DNA of 64,000 nucleotides from Paratinospora sagittata (Eukaryota; Streptophyta; Magnoliopsida; Ranunculales; Menispermaceae), in contig CM069598.1 in assembly GCA_035771175.1 (NCBI GenBank), positions 11,186,668 through 11,250,667 on the forward strand, in the 5' to 3' direction. Numbering within the stretch: position 1 is the stretch's first letter; every line of letters starts with the position of its first letter. The position numbers and the translations under genes are program-made. Shown here one piece after another: positions 14,033 through 27,285 of the stretch. The notes beneath the pieces are model-generated. The model was not told where the DNA came from. It worked only from the letters and a program-made list of their open reading frames with translations, and did no database searches.

Positions 14033-14405
14033 GGGTTGTTTGGCAGTCAAGATTGAACAGGATAAGACTAAAAAATAGTACTATCCTGTGTGGCTGTGTT
14101 TAGTGGTGAGGTGGGATGGAATAAAAATTATTCTACTTCACCAGTGTATCCTACCCTTATTTATTTATTTTTTTTTATTTTTCCTTCTTCCCTCATCGTC
14201 ATCTTCTTGATATTTCTTCTTAAAAAAAAAAAATTCTCTGGTTTTGCCAACTTTTAAAAAAAAAAATTATTTCATTAATTTTTATCTTAATCTCATGCGT
14301 TACACCAAATACAAGATATACTATTTTTAATCTAAACTAATCCAACTCAATCCAATTTAATCTCATAAAATTAATCTTATTTTATCACACCCACCAAATG
14401 CACAC
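14033..14405. mobile_element. Tourist-like (PIF/Harbinger) MITE, 373 bp
   Basis: The left end GGGTTGTTTGGCAG and the right end CCACCAAATGCACAC are imperfect inverted repeats. Both are flanked directly by TTAA (14029-14032 and 14406-14409), consistent with a TTA/TAA-type target duplication. The inside is AT-rich with subterminal inverted similarity (GGATAAGACTAA with TTAATCTTATTTTATC) and no coding potential. Confidence 0.7.
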
Positions 14406-15218
14406 TTAACGAACCCACCCCCTCCAAACATAAAAAAAAATAACGCTTGGTACAAACAGTGTTGAGAATATAGATTATTATAAAGAGAATTTTAGATGTT
14501 TCTTCTTTAATGAATTTTATGATGCGACCCCTAGATATTATGAATCCAATAAATTCCTATAAAATCATGGATTTATATTAGATGTTGGTTGACATGCATT
14601 TGATATTTACTAATTAGTATTGAATTAAAAAGGTGCCAACTAGAAGAGTTGGTAAACTCAATCAAACTCATTAAATATATAAAGTTGGTACTGCAGGCCT
14701 AAGCTTTTGACTGCCATCTTTTCCATTCTATCTAATATTTTCCTCGCATTTTCTTTCTTATATTAATGTCTCTGATCAGTACTTTAAATGAGTCAGTCAT
14801 ACACAACGATAGCCCAGCCCTTGGTTTAACCGTCTGTTAATTTCAAATCAGCTTGTCATCACCTAACACCCTGCTTCATATAAGAAAGAAAATTAGAAAT
14901 ATAACCTAAAAAATAAAAACTCCGAATATAACATTTTTTTTATTTATTAAAAATAATATATTTTTTTTTGTAAATTTTGAAAAATTATTTTTGAATCTTA
15001 ACCAATCAAACGCGTTTTTTGTATTTTCAAAATTTTAGATATAAAGAATTATATTTGAATCATAAACCAAACACAACTAATTATCGCTGCTATAACTCTA
15101 ACCTCAAAAAAATTTCCAAATTTTAAGCATAAAATTTAAAATAACTAGAAGTTTATGGCACATTTGCTGTTGTAAAATTCTCATTTATTGCCATTTTTTT
15201 TAATCTTTTAACCAGCCT

Positions 15219-15220
<2 letters not shown>

Positions 15221-15253
<33 letters not shown>
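15221..15253. repeat. (AAT)n microsatellite
   Basis: About eleven uninterrupted AAT units. Confidence 0.95.
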
Positions 15254-15254
<1 letters not shown>

Positions 15255-18200
15255 CTTATTATTCTTAAAATGCAATTCCAAGAATCTACTTTTACAAAGT
15301 ACTCATGTGTTGGGTGCTTTTTCAAGGAAACACCATGGAAAGTAAAATGCATGGGATAGGATTAATAGAGTGTAAAGTGGTGGAAGTGTGTTGGAAACGT
15401 GATAAGTGGATGGAAGAATCAATAAAAGATAGTTCCATAATGGCTACCCTCTACAGTAAGTGCTACACCTAAACACTTCATTCATTCATATATCTTTTCA
15501 TAGTTTAATTAATTAAGTTCATATATATTACAAAAGACTCACCTTTGGCTTCAAGTTGGTGCAAACAGTAATGGGTCCTATTGAATTGACTTAAAAACTC
15601 AACAAAAGTTAGGTTTTATGTACTTCTCCATGAACCACTATTATATAGAATAGAGGAAGTCCCTGAGGGGGTCCAATAGCCAATGCAATGATTTTGGCTC
15701 AAAAAATAATAATTCCTAATATATATATATGATGGGAAAATATTTTTATATCTTAACAAATAATATTTTTAAAAGGGTAGATCTTGAAATAATGGTTGGT
15801 GTTGCACTAAGGAAAAGTCTTTCTAATGTATAAATAAAACTAAATGTATCTTCCCTTTCTTAAATTTCATAATAATAGCTAGGAGCCTCTAGGTACAAAT
15901 TTCTTTTTAACTTAAAAACCTTAATTTTGCTTTCACTTTTACTATTTTTGTAACACGAGGAATTACATATTTTATCAAAAGTGTTAGTAATAATCATACA
16001 AAAATTATAACATATAACTTCAAATTAAAAATTAGATTGGTCCTAGCGGGAAAGGTTCTATCGCACCCAAACCCTCAAGACAAATAATTAAACACAGGTG
16101 ACACTTGTTTTTGTGGCGGAGATCTTGTGGCTACTTGTTAGTGATTAGTAATTCCTAAGGGCCTGGTACCCTATGGGAAGGGATATTGGCCTTAAAAAGG
16201 ATGCGTTGCTTCTATTCAAAAAATAAAAAATAGATTTGAACAGTTATATATTTATTTATTAATTTTATGACGGTAGTGGAAGGCGGTTATGATTATAGGA
16301 CACTTGGGGCGGCCATGAGATTATTTATTTATTTTAAAAAATAATAATTTTAATAGTTAGTTTGTCATAATACTGTACTTTTAAAGAGATATCAAGTTAT
16401 TACTGATTCATTAATCTCTCTAACCTTTTAAGGGAAGATAGTGATAAGAATTGAATCTGAAACCTTTGAGTTCTAAGGCCATCTCTTTATCAACTATATT
16501 AATTCCATGTTGACACCATGAGATTTTTTTTTTTTTTGAGATAATAGTATCTTTTTGACTAATTTACTACGGCTACCACCCACCCACCCACAAAATTATG
16601 AGCTGAAAGACCCAGGATATAAGACTCACCACACCACCTAAAAATAAATCTAAGAATAAAAACATCATAAAAATTTAAACTTGTAATCAATTGAGTCAGC
16701 AGCATTTGCTGGCTTGCCTCCCTGACCACTAAGCCAATACCGTCATTGGTGGCACCATCAGATGTTACTCAATAGGAGTGCTACCCTATGACGTTAACGC
16801 AGCGTCGTGAATGAGAGAGACATGGAATCGAAATCTTTAAGTGTAGGCCGTAGGCGTACAGATTAAGAGAACACGTCGTGTTGGACTTGGACTTGTCTTA
16901 ACATTAGATTTCCTTCCACGCGTTTTCTTCATCTTACGCCTCTCTCACTTCATCTCTTGTCATCTTGTCTTGCTTCTTGTCCTTTATCTCCGTATATTTA
17001 TTTGCGGCCCCAAAGGAATCTTCCTTTTATAACACCTCTGCATGTCTTAATCTCACATTATCTACTTTTATAAATTCATGTAAATATATTACTTATGACT
17101 TATGACTTATGACTTATGAGTTGTTGTGGGTGTCTGATGAAATAAATTTACCTTATATATATATATATATATATATGGACTATGAGATTTTTAAGTTGTG
17201 TTTAATTTATAATTTAAAGAGTAGGATAAAAGTTCAAATAAAAATTTTAAAAATAATTTTTTATCATTTTTTAAAAATAACTTATTTTCTATGTAAAATC
17301 TCGGAAACCGTTTTGAGATTCAACTAATCAAACTCATTTTTTATATTTTTTAAATTTTTAAATACAAAATTATGATACATAAAGAGAGCGAGATTAAATA
17401 AGGCAAATGTAATATGTCAAATCTAACACCACAAATATAATTAATTTGGGTCCATAAATATTGATATTGAGTATATATATTTACCCAAATTAAAATTTCA
17501 ATCCTTGAACACTTATATAATTTTAGTTGGAACCCAATAGCTAAGCTAAATCCATGATCTCGATCTGCGTACTGGCCTAAAGATAGTGTTCGATTAATCT
17601 TTCCGTTTGCATTATGATCAAGAGGTAGGTGGTAACCAAAGTAACAGACCAACCCTCATGGGCTGCTTGATTTGACCCTTTTCAAATTCAATGGATTTCA
17701 ATAAAATCTAAAGTGATTGTGACACAGAACTAAAATTTTAGACATGGATGTTATTTTCATTAATCTATTAGTTATAGTACGTGTCAAGAATATATTTTAA
17801 TACATTCATTTGACGTCATTGGATTAAATTAATTACATATAATAAAATTTAACTTCAATATTGTATGCATATGTATTTATGTATTACACACAGTTTTGCC
17901 AAAGCTTGATAGTTTTGCCTATAGCTTCATCTTAAACTCTAAACCGTTTGCCCGTAAAAAAATAGGTGGCCCTTCACCCATAAGAAAGGGCGGAGGGCTA
18001 TATTTTTTGTGGGCTTATGTTTCATGTAGTTTTACTTCGGCTTAATTTGGTAAGTTATCTATGGACCCTCGTGCCCTTGTAGTCTGTGGTACCTTAACCT
18101 CTTTGTCTTTGTAAGATTCTTCCCACTATTATTAACTGATTCTATATGAGCCTTGATATTATATTGGCGATGCCCACCATGTTGTAATATATATGGGGTT

Positions 18201-18928
18201 GTATGAAATGCTGTAATAATAATAATAAAAAAATCCATTAATATTATGACTTAGGATATAAATATAAATCCTCCCAAGTTAGAGTAAGGCCTTTTGGACT
18301 AAAATCCTACCCTTAGCTATAGGTAATTAAATGGAGACAATTTCACTATTTGTCAAGATTTGGGCACATACTAACATGTTTTTAAAGTTACAAAAAATGA
18401 AAGCCTTCGGGCACGCTTGTCTCCCCCTCAAACAAGTAGGGAGTAAGTATTTACCTGCTGTCCAAGTTCTAAGTGGTTACCTGCGGTTGTGTCAGTCTCA
18501 ATTAGGGGTCCGGTTCAGTTTGATTTTGTATCAATAGTCCCTCAAAAAAAAAAAAAGTTAAAAAAAATGTAAATGTATCTAGAATTATATTGGAATGGTA
18601 AAAGGTATTTTTATTCAATTTAAAAATGTGAAGAATGATAAAAATGAGTTGAAAGGTTAGATGAAGCAAGTAGAAATAGATCCATTCAAACTTTAAGTTG
18701 GATTTTATGTTTTCTCATCAAAATGTAATTGAGTTGAGTCATGTTTTGGTTTAATTGGTTTTTAGACTCTGAAACCCAAGAATACAACCGATCCAATCCA
18801 ATCTAATCTAAGAGGCCCCTGGGCATTTTCCGGCCCATATATCACTCTCACAGACACCCAAAATTTTATCATTGCCGCTACTTCTTCTACCACATCTGCA
18901 AAGATTATTCCATCAGCCACCGCCGGAA

Positions 18929-21900
18929 ATGGGTGGCGCCGCTGCTTTCTCTTCAATCTTCACCGGCAGCTTGGTGTCTTCGATAGGGAGTCGCCTGAGC
19001 TTCTTGGCGCATAGAACTGTTGTGCGCACTTTGGCAAGTGTTGTTTTTGTTGGTGTTGTCAAGAAGCACCGTAACAAGTTGGGTTGGTGTTCTTTGGGTT
19101 CAAACACCAGAACATATGCTGGTCGCGCTTCAGTGGCTCACGCTGGAAGTGCAATCATCAGCAGTTCCTCTTCTAATCGGTAACATTTGGTTTTCGAAAT
19201 TTGTTCTTTTTTTCTGGGTTTTGCTCATTTTTGTGTTTCTTGAGTTAGTTTAGGATTATTGGTTGACAGAATTTTGGGAATTTTAGTGCTTCTGGGAGTA
19301 ATTCAGTAGTGAATTTCATATTTTGATTTTCTGGGTTTCTATTGATTTGAAGTTTAGGTGCTTAAACATCACATTATCTTGGGTCAGCTTAGTTCTTTTT
19401 TTTTTTTTTTCTTTTTTTTCATAATTATTGGTATTTGGTTGTTGACTTTAAGTTTTTGATTAGAGGTTATAAAATTAAAAATTGAGTTGCCATTTTCATT
19501 TTTGCCTGGTGGCATGGTTCAAGATTCAATATTGGGATCAATACTACAGGTTAAATTTTTGGCATATTTTAGTGCACTGATAATACATAATGTGTCATTT
19601 TTTTCATCTACAAGACTGATATGCCACACCCTTGCTTGATTCAATGAAGAAGAACTAACACTCTCTAAGACCTTCAAATGCTTGTTTTTATTATAATTTT
19701 ATGAAAATAATTAAAATCCTATCTTATTTTTTTGCTATAGTTAACATGGTTTAAAGCTTCTTTTTCTTGTTCAAACTAAGTAAAAACAGAGATGTGTAGC
19801 TAGGCAAAGTGCCTTACTTTTATGTTTTAAGTCTAGAGTTCTATTCCAATGAAACCACAACTTAATCCTAGCAGAAGTTTTTCCATGTTCTCTATGATAC
19901 GTCTATAATATGTGCCTCAGAACGATGATTGAGCTCATATTCATCATTTACTTGAGCCTTTCTACTTTCACATGGGAATGGAAATGTGCTAATTATTCTA
20001 TTTTGTTCCAACTTGAATATTTTTCTACACTCAGTTTGTGTTTCTGAGTGTGTGTTTATTTATTCGTTTATTTATTTTTTCAGGCTTACCTGCTATCCAA
20101 ACTACAATCGTTTGCTTCCATGTCCATTAGAGAATGGACCACCTCGAGTTGAACACCTTGTTGTCACAGAAGGAGGGTGTGTTCTAGACTACATTTGCAA
20201 AAGTTTGGATCTTCCTCCTCTGTGAGTATGGCTCTATTATTTTTGTTTTTATGATGATTTTCACATGGGACATACATCATTCTTGAATCAGTTTATTGCA
20301 TGTAAATTTGCCTGGATTGGATGATAAGTAGAAAATTTTATGCACAAAGATTTGTTGCAGATCTTATCCATTTCGGAGCTGTATATTATGCACTGGTGTG
20401 CCCAGAACCTCCTCCGAGTGCAACTCCTGAGCAGATTCAAATATTCAAAGCAGTCACAGCACCTTCAGTTTTGAGGAAGAGACTTTCACTTAAGGGGAAG
20501 ACCGTGCGAGAAGCACAGAAGACGTTTCGGATAACACATATAAATGAGTTTGTTGAAGCTGGAACATACTTGCGTGTGCATGTACATCCAAAACGCTTCC
20601 CTAGGTATTTAATAAACATATAGATTCTTTTATTTTTTTTAAATCATTTCAAACTTCTATTTTGTTTATAGGTTATATAAGTTTATAGAAACTTACTAAC
20701 TTTTTGAGTTTTTGCAGGTGCTATGAAATTGATTGGAAGTCGAGAATTATAGCTGTGACTGAATCATATGTGGTTCTGGACAAACCTGCCGGGACATCAG
20801 TGAGTTAGCAATCCCTCTTTTCAATATCTTTGTCGCTCTTACATCGTAAAATTTGCTGAAATTTATAGTGTTTAGACTTTAAGGAAAAGCTTGGTTCCAT
20901 TCCTTGAACGTAAAAATTTGGCAGTTGTACCACGTTGAACGGAAGATGGTAATGTGAGACAATCTTGAGATGTGAATTATTTCTTTTGACCTCATAGCAC
21001 CTCAGTTCATCTGTTCCATGGTTCATTTTATAGTAGGTTCCCAATATATGTTTCTACCACAAATTTGATATCTGCTTGTTTGCATTGTTTCCATCTAAAA
21101 ACGTAAATTGATGTCTCATTGAGAATTAGGGATCTATGTTTTATTTGATATATAAACATAGTTGGGCCTCCGCCTATCAGAGATAGCATTTAGGTCAAGT
21201 TATTTCTAACCTGGTGTTAGAGCTTTGTTATTGTGGAGGTATTATGTTCAAACGTCTTTTCAAGCACTTGCTTGTTTCTCTCATTTATAAGTCTTGTCTT
21301 TCCTCCCTTTTGCATATCTGGTCCACACCCGTGAGGGGGAATGCACCTTTGATATATATATATATATATATATATTGGGGGCCTACCGATCAGCTATAGC
21401 TTTTAGGTCAAGTGGTTTCTAATACTGTGACTTATGGTCACACCGGCAGGTGGGAGGAACAACTGACAATATTGAAGAGAGCTGCGCAACTTTTGCTTCT
21501 CGTGCCCTGGGCTTAGCAACACCATTGAAGACTACCCATCAGATTGATAACTGCACTGAAGGATGGTATTGTATCTGGCATGAACTAAGGCTAAGATTTT
21601 TGATTAATAATAAATGCATAAAAGAATGAGTTTATCCTTGGTGCTATTTGTTTGCAGTGTTGTCTTAGCTAGGACTAAGGAGTACTGTTCAGTCTTCCAT
21701 GGAAAGATAAGGGTATGTTCGAAACATCTCTAATACAAAATGATATGTAAATTTACTGAAGTTTTTTATATGTTTAATCAGGATAAAAAGGTGAAAAAAC
21801 TTTATCTTGCTCTTGCTGCTGCTCCTTTGCCGCTTGGAATAATTACTCATTATATGCGTCCAGTGAATATTGCTCCAAGACTTGTTTCAAAAGGTAATGA

Positions 21901-23101
21901 TTATTATTACAGGACAAGTATAACTTAAGGTTTATAACTTCATATCCATCTTTTGGAGATTCAGTGTAGTCTCACTTATTGCTCATTATTTGAGTCTTAA
22001 TTGTTGTATCTTCTTGTGAAGTTTTTGATGCACCCTCAAGAGATGAGGTTTCTTTTATCTATCTGGTTTGCAGCAAGTTGAATTTGACAATTTTTTTTTT
22101 TATACTTGCAGATTTTGTTGAAGGATGGCATCTTTGTCAACTTGAGGTCTTGGAATGCCAGGAGGTACCCTGGCCAAACGCTTTTGTTGAAGAGCAGTAC
22201 TGCATTGATAACTGCGGATGGCCCTCAAAACAGGTTGCATACGAATGTAAAATCAACCTTTTAACAGGCCGCACTCATCAGGTAGTTCAAGGTTTCTTTC
22301 CATTCTCCTTTTTTAATTTGCTTTTCATTCTTCATCTTCTTCTGGTTAGTGCAATTGGGATATTGCTGTTTTTGAAGTCTGATATATCTGATACCCTGTT
22401 TTTCATAGTAGTATTTTTTTGTAATTCTTTTTGACACGAGGTTAAATAGTGGGCCTTTCTGCAATTGTAAGATTGCTCCATTGCAAACCTTGAATTTATG
22501 GGGTTGAATCCAGAATAGCTCTCTCCTCAAAGTGATGTAAGGACGTGTATGCTAACCCTTCCTCAGATTTGGCAATGACAGGAGCCTTACGTACTGGGTA
22601 TTGCTTATTTTGGTATTTTGCAGTGAATGAGAGATTTATCCAATAGAAAAATTGGGTTTTAAACATGATTATATTTTTATTTTTTTTAGTTAGATTGAAA
22701 GGGCAATCTATGGCCTACTAAGTCATTGATGGTTAGTACCAAGTTAACATTCATTTGCTCTTACTTGCAGTTTAACGGTTTGTTTGTTTTTTTTTTGGGT
22801 TAACGGTGAGTCATTTTATTTGATACAGGTTCGAACTCAATTGGCTGCTTGTGCTGCACCCATAGTAGGTGATTCTATGTATATCCCTGCTGTAATGGCA
22901 GAGAAAGCCAGTCCTGGACTCGACCCATTTGGAGAACAAAGGAAGCGATACACCAGTGAGGACGCTAGATCAAAAGCCATTGATGAATGGATTGCACAAC
23001 ACGGAAAAGAACCAAATGTGGCAATTGGTCTCCAAGCTTTCCAAATCTCATGGGACGACGGGCAGCACTTCTACACTGCTGGATCACCATGGTGGAGATG
23101 A
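18929..23101 (+). CDS. RluA-family RNA pseudouridine synthase (plant RNA pseudouridine synthase 6, chloroplastic-like)
   Basis: Nine exons: 18929-19179, 20084-20221, 20350-20604, 20718-20799, 21450-21565, 21658-21712, 21782-21893, 22112-22281, 22829-23101. All junctions are GT/AG and in phase, giving 483 residues. The first ~80 residues are rich in Ser, Ala and Arg with few acids, consistent with an organelle transit peptide. An S4-like RNA-binding stretch (VLDYICKSLDLPPLFVADLI) follows. The catalytic block is HQIDNCTEG, with Asp275 in the place of the invariant Asp of HRLDxxTSG, and the later family motif is INLLTGRTHQVRTQLA. The C-terminus ends GSPWWR. RluA enzymes convert uridine to pseudouridine in rRNA or tRNA; the target here is unknown. 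The ATG at 18929 is the first one in frame. Intron 4 carries a TRIM-like element (21145-21422). Confidence 0.94.
21145..21422 (+). mobile_element. TRIM-like miniature LTR element in intron 4 of the pseudouridine synthase gene
   Basis: Two direct repeats of about 65-74 bases (21145-21209 and 21349-21422) both begin TTGATATATA and end AGGTCAAG...TTTCTAA. After the first lies CCTGGTGTTAGAGC, a decayed version of the methionine-tRNA primer site TGGTATCAGAGC. Just before the second lies GTGAGGGGGAATG, a polypurine tract. The ~140 bases between have no coding capacity. This order (LTR, primer site, polypurine tract, LTR) is that of TRIM elements. The second LTR carries an expanded TA run. Confidence 0.6.
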
Positions 23102-24925
23102 CATGCATGGATGCTAAGAATGGTGAAGCTCCAAGGGCTGGTTTTGAGGATATTGGTTAAGAGGGAGTATGGCATTAAGATTGGTATCTTGATTTTGCAG
23201 AAAGGATGCAACTTATTCAATTCTACAGCGTTCTTTCATTTGCAAGGAACAAGGCTGGGCAGGGAAAGAGAAAAGTTTGTATTTAACTTGTTTTAAGTAA
23301 TATATAGAGCAATGATTTTGGTCCTTCTCATTTGGGTAACCAAAGATTGCATTGTATTTACTGATCAATTCGTTTCCATTGCAAACACCACCATCTTTCT
23401 CCAAACTAACCGTGTTTGGATGACCTACCTTTTTTTAAAACTGCAAAAGGTTAATATATACATCAAGTGTACAAAGCTCCCTTAAAAAAAATTAAAGTAA
23501 CTTCATGCTACTTACCTTGACCTCTATAAGATAGGTTTTGTATTATAAAAGTAATAGATCTGATAATATAGGAATGTGATTTCTAGTGTCAGTCTATCAA
23601 ATATGGAGTTAGTTCAATTAACTCTAATAGATTGGTCGCCGGTATATGGTGAGTAGACTGGTTCACTTCTCTGCAACTGGTATATCTTGGTCGAGAAGAG
23701 TATTTTTTCTGAAATTATTTTGAAGACAATTAAGCTAGGAATTGTGAGAGATTTACTAACAAACTCTGGCAATCCATCTGAGTCCATTCATTTTAGGAAC
23801 CACTCTACTACCACCACCCAAGGAAAAACAGCTAGAAGAACAATGTTGCTTTTGATGGGTAAAGACTCGACAAATTGGCCAAGTTAATCAGTTTATAGTG
23901 TGAATCCTGTCAACTTAATTATTTCGACTTCTATTAAAACACTAAGACCAAGATTTAATCCTTTGAGATCAGCAATGTCTATGTTGAATCAGCCAGTTTC
24001 AATTGGAAGATTCTAAACTTATGGTTACAGCAACAACAACAACAAGACCTACAAGGTAGATAACCATACATGGACATGCAAGAAGACAGGTCAAGGGAAA
24101 CAAGGATCATATGAAACTGAAGTAAGGAACACCTAAAATAAATCAGGACTGGCATAGCTGTCACCAGTTTGAGCACACTGGAAAAGTATATTAGAGTAGA
24201 AACGTGGATTAAACTCAGCTTAATGTAATCAGATGAGTCAAACAGATAGAATGGAAAGATCACAATTTGGGAACAAGCTAATTTGTTCATACCTAATCAT
24301 ATCATATGCTTGATGGTGCCTAAATAAACACTATTGACATCGTCAGATTCTCTAATGAAATGAAGTGGAGAATTGCAACAACCATGTGGTACTTTTCTGA
24401 TTTGTTTATCGATTTTGTTAATTGAGTCAAAAGATTTATTGTCAAAGGAACCCCAATTTCTACTTGGCCAAATAATTAGGTTGTTCCTGCCATGTAAAGA
24501 CTAGTTAGATTTCTAGTTTCTAGTGATTTGGAAGCTCACCATGCAGATGTAAGGAGAAAACCATGAATAACTTGTTGTTTCATTTTATTTTCAATAAATA
24601 GCTCCAACCTTCCTCCATATATACATATTCAATAAATTTGATTTAATTGAGAGAACAGACATAAGTAAATACAATTGAAGGAGACTTGCATATTAGTAAA
24701 ACAAGTTACAAACAAATGCATCTCCAAGTATACTCTAAAAGCAGATATAATGCCAGAATTTATTATTAAAAACTATAGGAAACTGAAATATTCGACAAAA
24801 TCTCAATTATGGGAACAAAGGAAACGAAAAACAACACACTGTAGATTCCCAAACTAACAAGCTCAGTAACATGGAAAAAGTGCATTCTTTGAATACAGTT
24901 TCCAACTAAAACTTACTGAACCTAG
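23102..24925. other. Spacer between convergent genes
   Basis: It holds the 3'UTR of the pseudouridine synthase gene (to roughly 23300) and the 3'UTR side of the minus-strand small gene. A CAA repeat sits at about 24029-24046. I see no coding exon, RNA gene or clear transposon. Confidence 0.5.
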
Positions 24926-26123
24926 TCAGTCAAGTTTAACTTCTTCTCTCTTAGGGGGTTCAATATCAAGATAGAAAAATGGTTCTGTTGGCTCTTCCCT
25001 GCATGAAATAAAAAGGATAATTTAATCTGTAAGTGACTAAACTTGTATTTACATAAATATCGATAGTAATTAAGATCAATTTTCCCCCCTTTTTGATAGG
25101 AAAGGAAGGAAAACTTCCAAAGACCATGAGCTGTAAGTAAGGCAATGTGTAACCCTCAGATCCACAAGACACCTTAAAAATTTTAACCAAATTCATGAAC
25201 ATCTTAAATAGATAGAAAACAGATAAAAAAAATAAAAAAAAGAAAGAAACAAAGAAAAAAACGAAACAAGCAGCAGATAAGCACTAGAATCTCTTATCCC
25301 AAACTGAACAGGGTATGTTTGATAGCAAAGAAAAATTTTCTCAAGAAATAATTTCTCAAGAAATTTTTTTATAGAATTTTCTCATGGTTTGATTGTGCGT
25401 GAGAATATACTTTTACACCAATATGATGCAAAGAAAATAAAAAAAATTCTCAAGAAACATGAACATTTTCAATAACACTAAAATTTTCTAGCCTTCACAG
25501 GTGAGAAAATTTTTCTCAAGAAAATATTGACAATCAAAATTATCAAAACACAAAACCATCCTATTTTCCTGAGGAAATCTATTATTTTATCCACTTATCA
25601 AACAGACCCTAGACCCTAAAGAGAGATATGTGCCCATTTCTTCTCAAAATAACACACATAGTTCAGCAAACCCACTGACCCAAATCCCACAAAACTATTA
25701 CAAACAATTCAAAAACAAAAAATTCAAACCTAAAAAACCAAAAAAAAAAAAAAAAAAAAAATTCCCAGATGGGAAACAAAGCATACCCGGGTTTAGAACG
25801 CATGCATTTCCAGAAAAGCTTGAAAGGGCCCGGAACTGTTTTAAAGGGATTTCCTTCGAAACATGCCTGAAGCGAAGAAAGCACAAAAATTTGAAGTTTC
25901 AGGATCAGAAACTCGTAAAATTCCAAGTTTTTGGAAAATGAGAAAAAATCGAAAAAAGAAAGAAGTTGGGTATGCATACATAGATAACATCTTCGGCTCG
26001 ATCGTTGCATCTGTGAGCCTTAGGCTCTCGGGTGTCGCCTTCCGGGCGGCCCCATGGAGACTCTCTTCTGGGAACCGGTCTTGGGCTCTGCATTCTCTTC
26101 TTCTCTGCTTCTGAATCCGACAT
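24926..26123 (-). CDS. Small plant-conserved-looking protein of unknown function (98 residues)
   Basis: A three-exon minus-strand gene: 26123-25980, 25866-25787, 24998-24926. Donors GTATGC and GTATGC and acceptors TTCAG and TGCAG fit, and the phases agree (0 and 2), giving 98 residues. The protein starts MSDSEAEKKRMQSPRPVPRRESPWG, continues with HRCNDRAEDVIYACFEGNPFKTVPGPF and ends EPFFYLDIEPPKREEVKLD. It is hydrophilic, with a charged Pro/Arg-rich start, three Cys in the middle (about residues 39, 50 and 69) and no membrane helix or signal peptide. I do not recognise a named domain. The phase fit and protein-like composition argue for a real gene. The Cys spacing is not a standard twin CX9C. 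A MITE (25311-25609) sits in intron 2. It is divergent from the TMEM97-type gene about 1.2 kb away, so they may share a promoter region. Confidence 0.75.
25311..25609. mobile_element. MITE, about 299 bp, in intron 2 of the small gene
   Basis: The left end GGGTATGTTTGATA and the right end TATCAAACAGACCC are near-perfect terminal inverted repeats. The inside has further inverted and repeated TTTTCTCAAGAAA motifs and no coding potential. Target duplication is unclear. The termini resemble plant PIF/hAT-type MITEs. Confidence 0.6.
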
Positions 26124-27285
26124 TTTTGTTCCTTTTTAGCTCAGCTGCTGCTACTTGACTTAAGGGCCTTTTGAGATGGGTTTTTATGAGAGTAGAAGCC
26201 TATGAGTAGAGCAAAGAGGTTTCGAAGTGCAACGTGAGTTGAGACTTCGAGTTCACCATATGGAGTTGGTGAGCCAACTCCAGAGTCAACTCGATGAGTC
26301 ATTTTCGGTGAAAAAAGAACTGCTAATGAAATAAAAATAATAAAAAAAAAGAAATTGTACCTCTTTTCTTGGTTTTACACTTGCCCTTCTACAGTATAAG
26401 ACTTATTCTTTGACCGACTAATTCCTTGAGTCCATGACCATTGCCACACTGTGTTTGATAATCTGTTTGTGAGTTGAGGTGCAATACTTTCTTTTTTAAG
26501 GTGTTTCTTATTACGTATTTATTAATTTTTATATTTTATCGAAACTCAAACTCATGACTTTTACCTTTCACAACAGCTTGATGACCACCGTATCAATCGT
26601 CTGTTGGTACATCTGAATAAATAGAATGCCAACTATATAAAAATGAATTTCTCACCAAAAAATGCATACATGTAGAAACAAATTTGCAATTAAGAAAACT
26701 TTTTTCCTTAAAAATATGAAATCAGGGTTGGTGAAATTTCATCTTATTTAATTCTATGGAGAAACAATCTCTTGGGAAGACCATGTGAAAAACTAAGACA
26801 CTCTTTTAGTTGTCACTCTTTCTTTATCATTTGATAGAATCATAGAAAAGAATGGAGAGAGTACAATTTTTGCCAGTGGAGTTGTCTTTTGTGGGAGATC
26901 AATCAAGGTATGCATAAATTGATCTGGACACCTATACAATTACTCAAAGAAAGAAAAAAATGAGTGGAGAAAATATGTACATCCATGCCTATATTATACA
27001 ATGATTGCTCTGATTCATTGTAGATTAAAAAAAACACTAAACAATCGTGTCGAGAATGATAAGAAATGACACTAATAAAATGAAGATGAATCAATCAACA
27101 TGACCAATTTATAAACACGCCCGATGACACTTAATATCATGCACCAGAACCACCAGAAATAAACAACCTCTTCAACAAGATCCCCTTTTCGCTCACATTT
27201 AAGACCAGACTCAACAGCGACAACAACATCAATAACAAGCAACGAGAAACATTGCAAGAAACTCACACACACAAAAAATAAAAAA
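26124..27285. promoter_or_regulatory. Intergenic region between divergent small gene and TMEM97-type gene
   Basis: It holds the 5' sides of both divergent genes. A TATA-like TTTATAAA at 27108-27115, followed by CACGCC, lies about 170 bases before the TMEM97 start. The same TATAAACACGCC block recurs at 59506-59517 before the third copy at 60457, so it is preserved in the duplicated segment. Sequence near 26700-26820 also has a diverged counterpart near 58920-59030. Confidence 0.5.

Larger units (their letters stand above)
13366..18928. other. Intergenic region with MITE and simple repeats
   Basis: No gene is supported. The first ~250 bases are the 3'UTR of the GTPase gene, with long T and A runs. 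A Tourist-like MITE (14033-14405) and an AAT microsatellite (15221-15253) have their own entries. TA repeats lie at about 17153-17176. A segment ending at an A-run (about 18541-18554) looks like the tail of an old retroposed sequence. A short GGTTCAAATC motif at 13883 is not part of a tRNA. The last ~150 bases are promoter and leader of the pseudouridine synthase gene. Confidence 0.5.
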
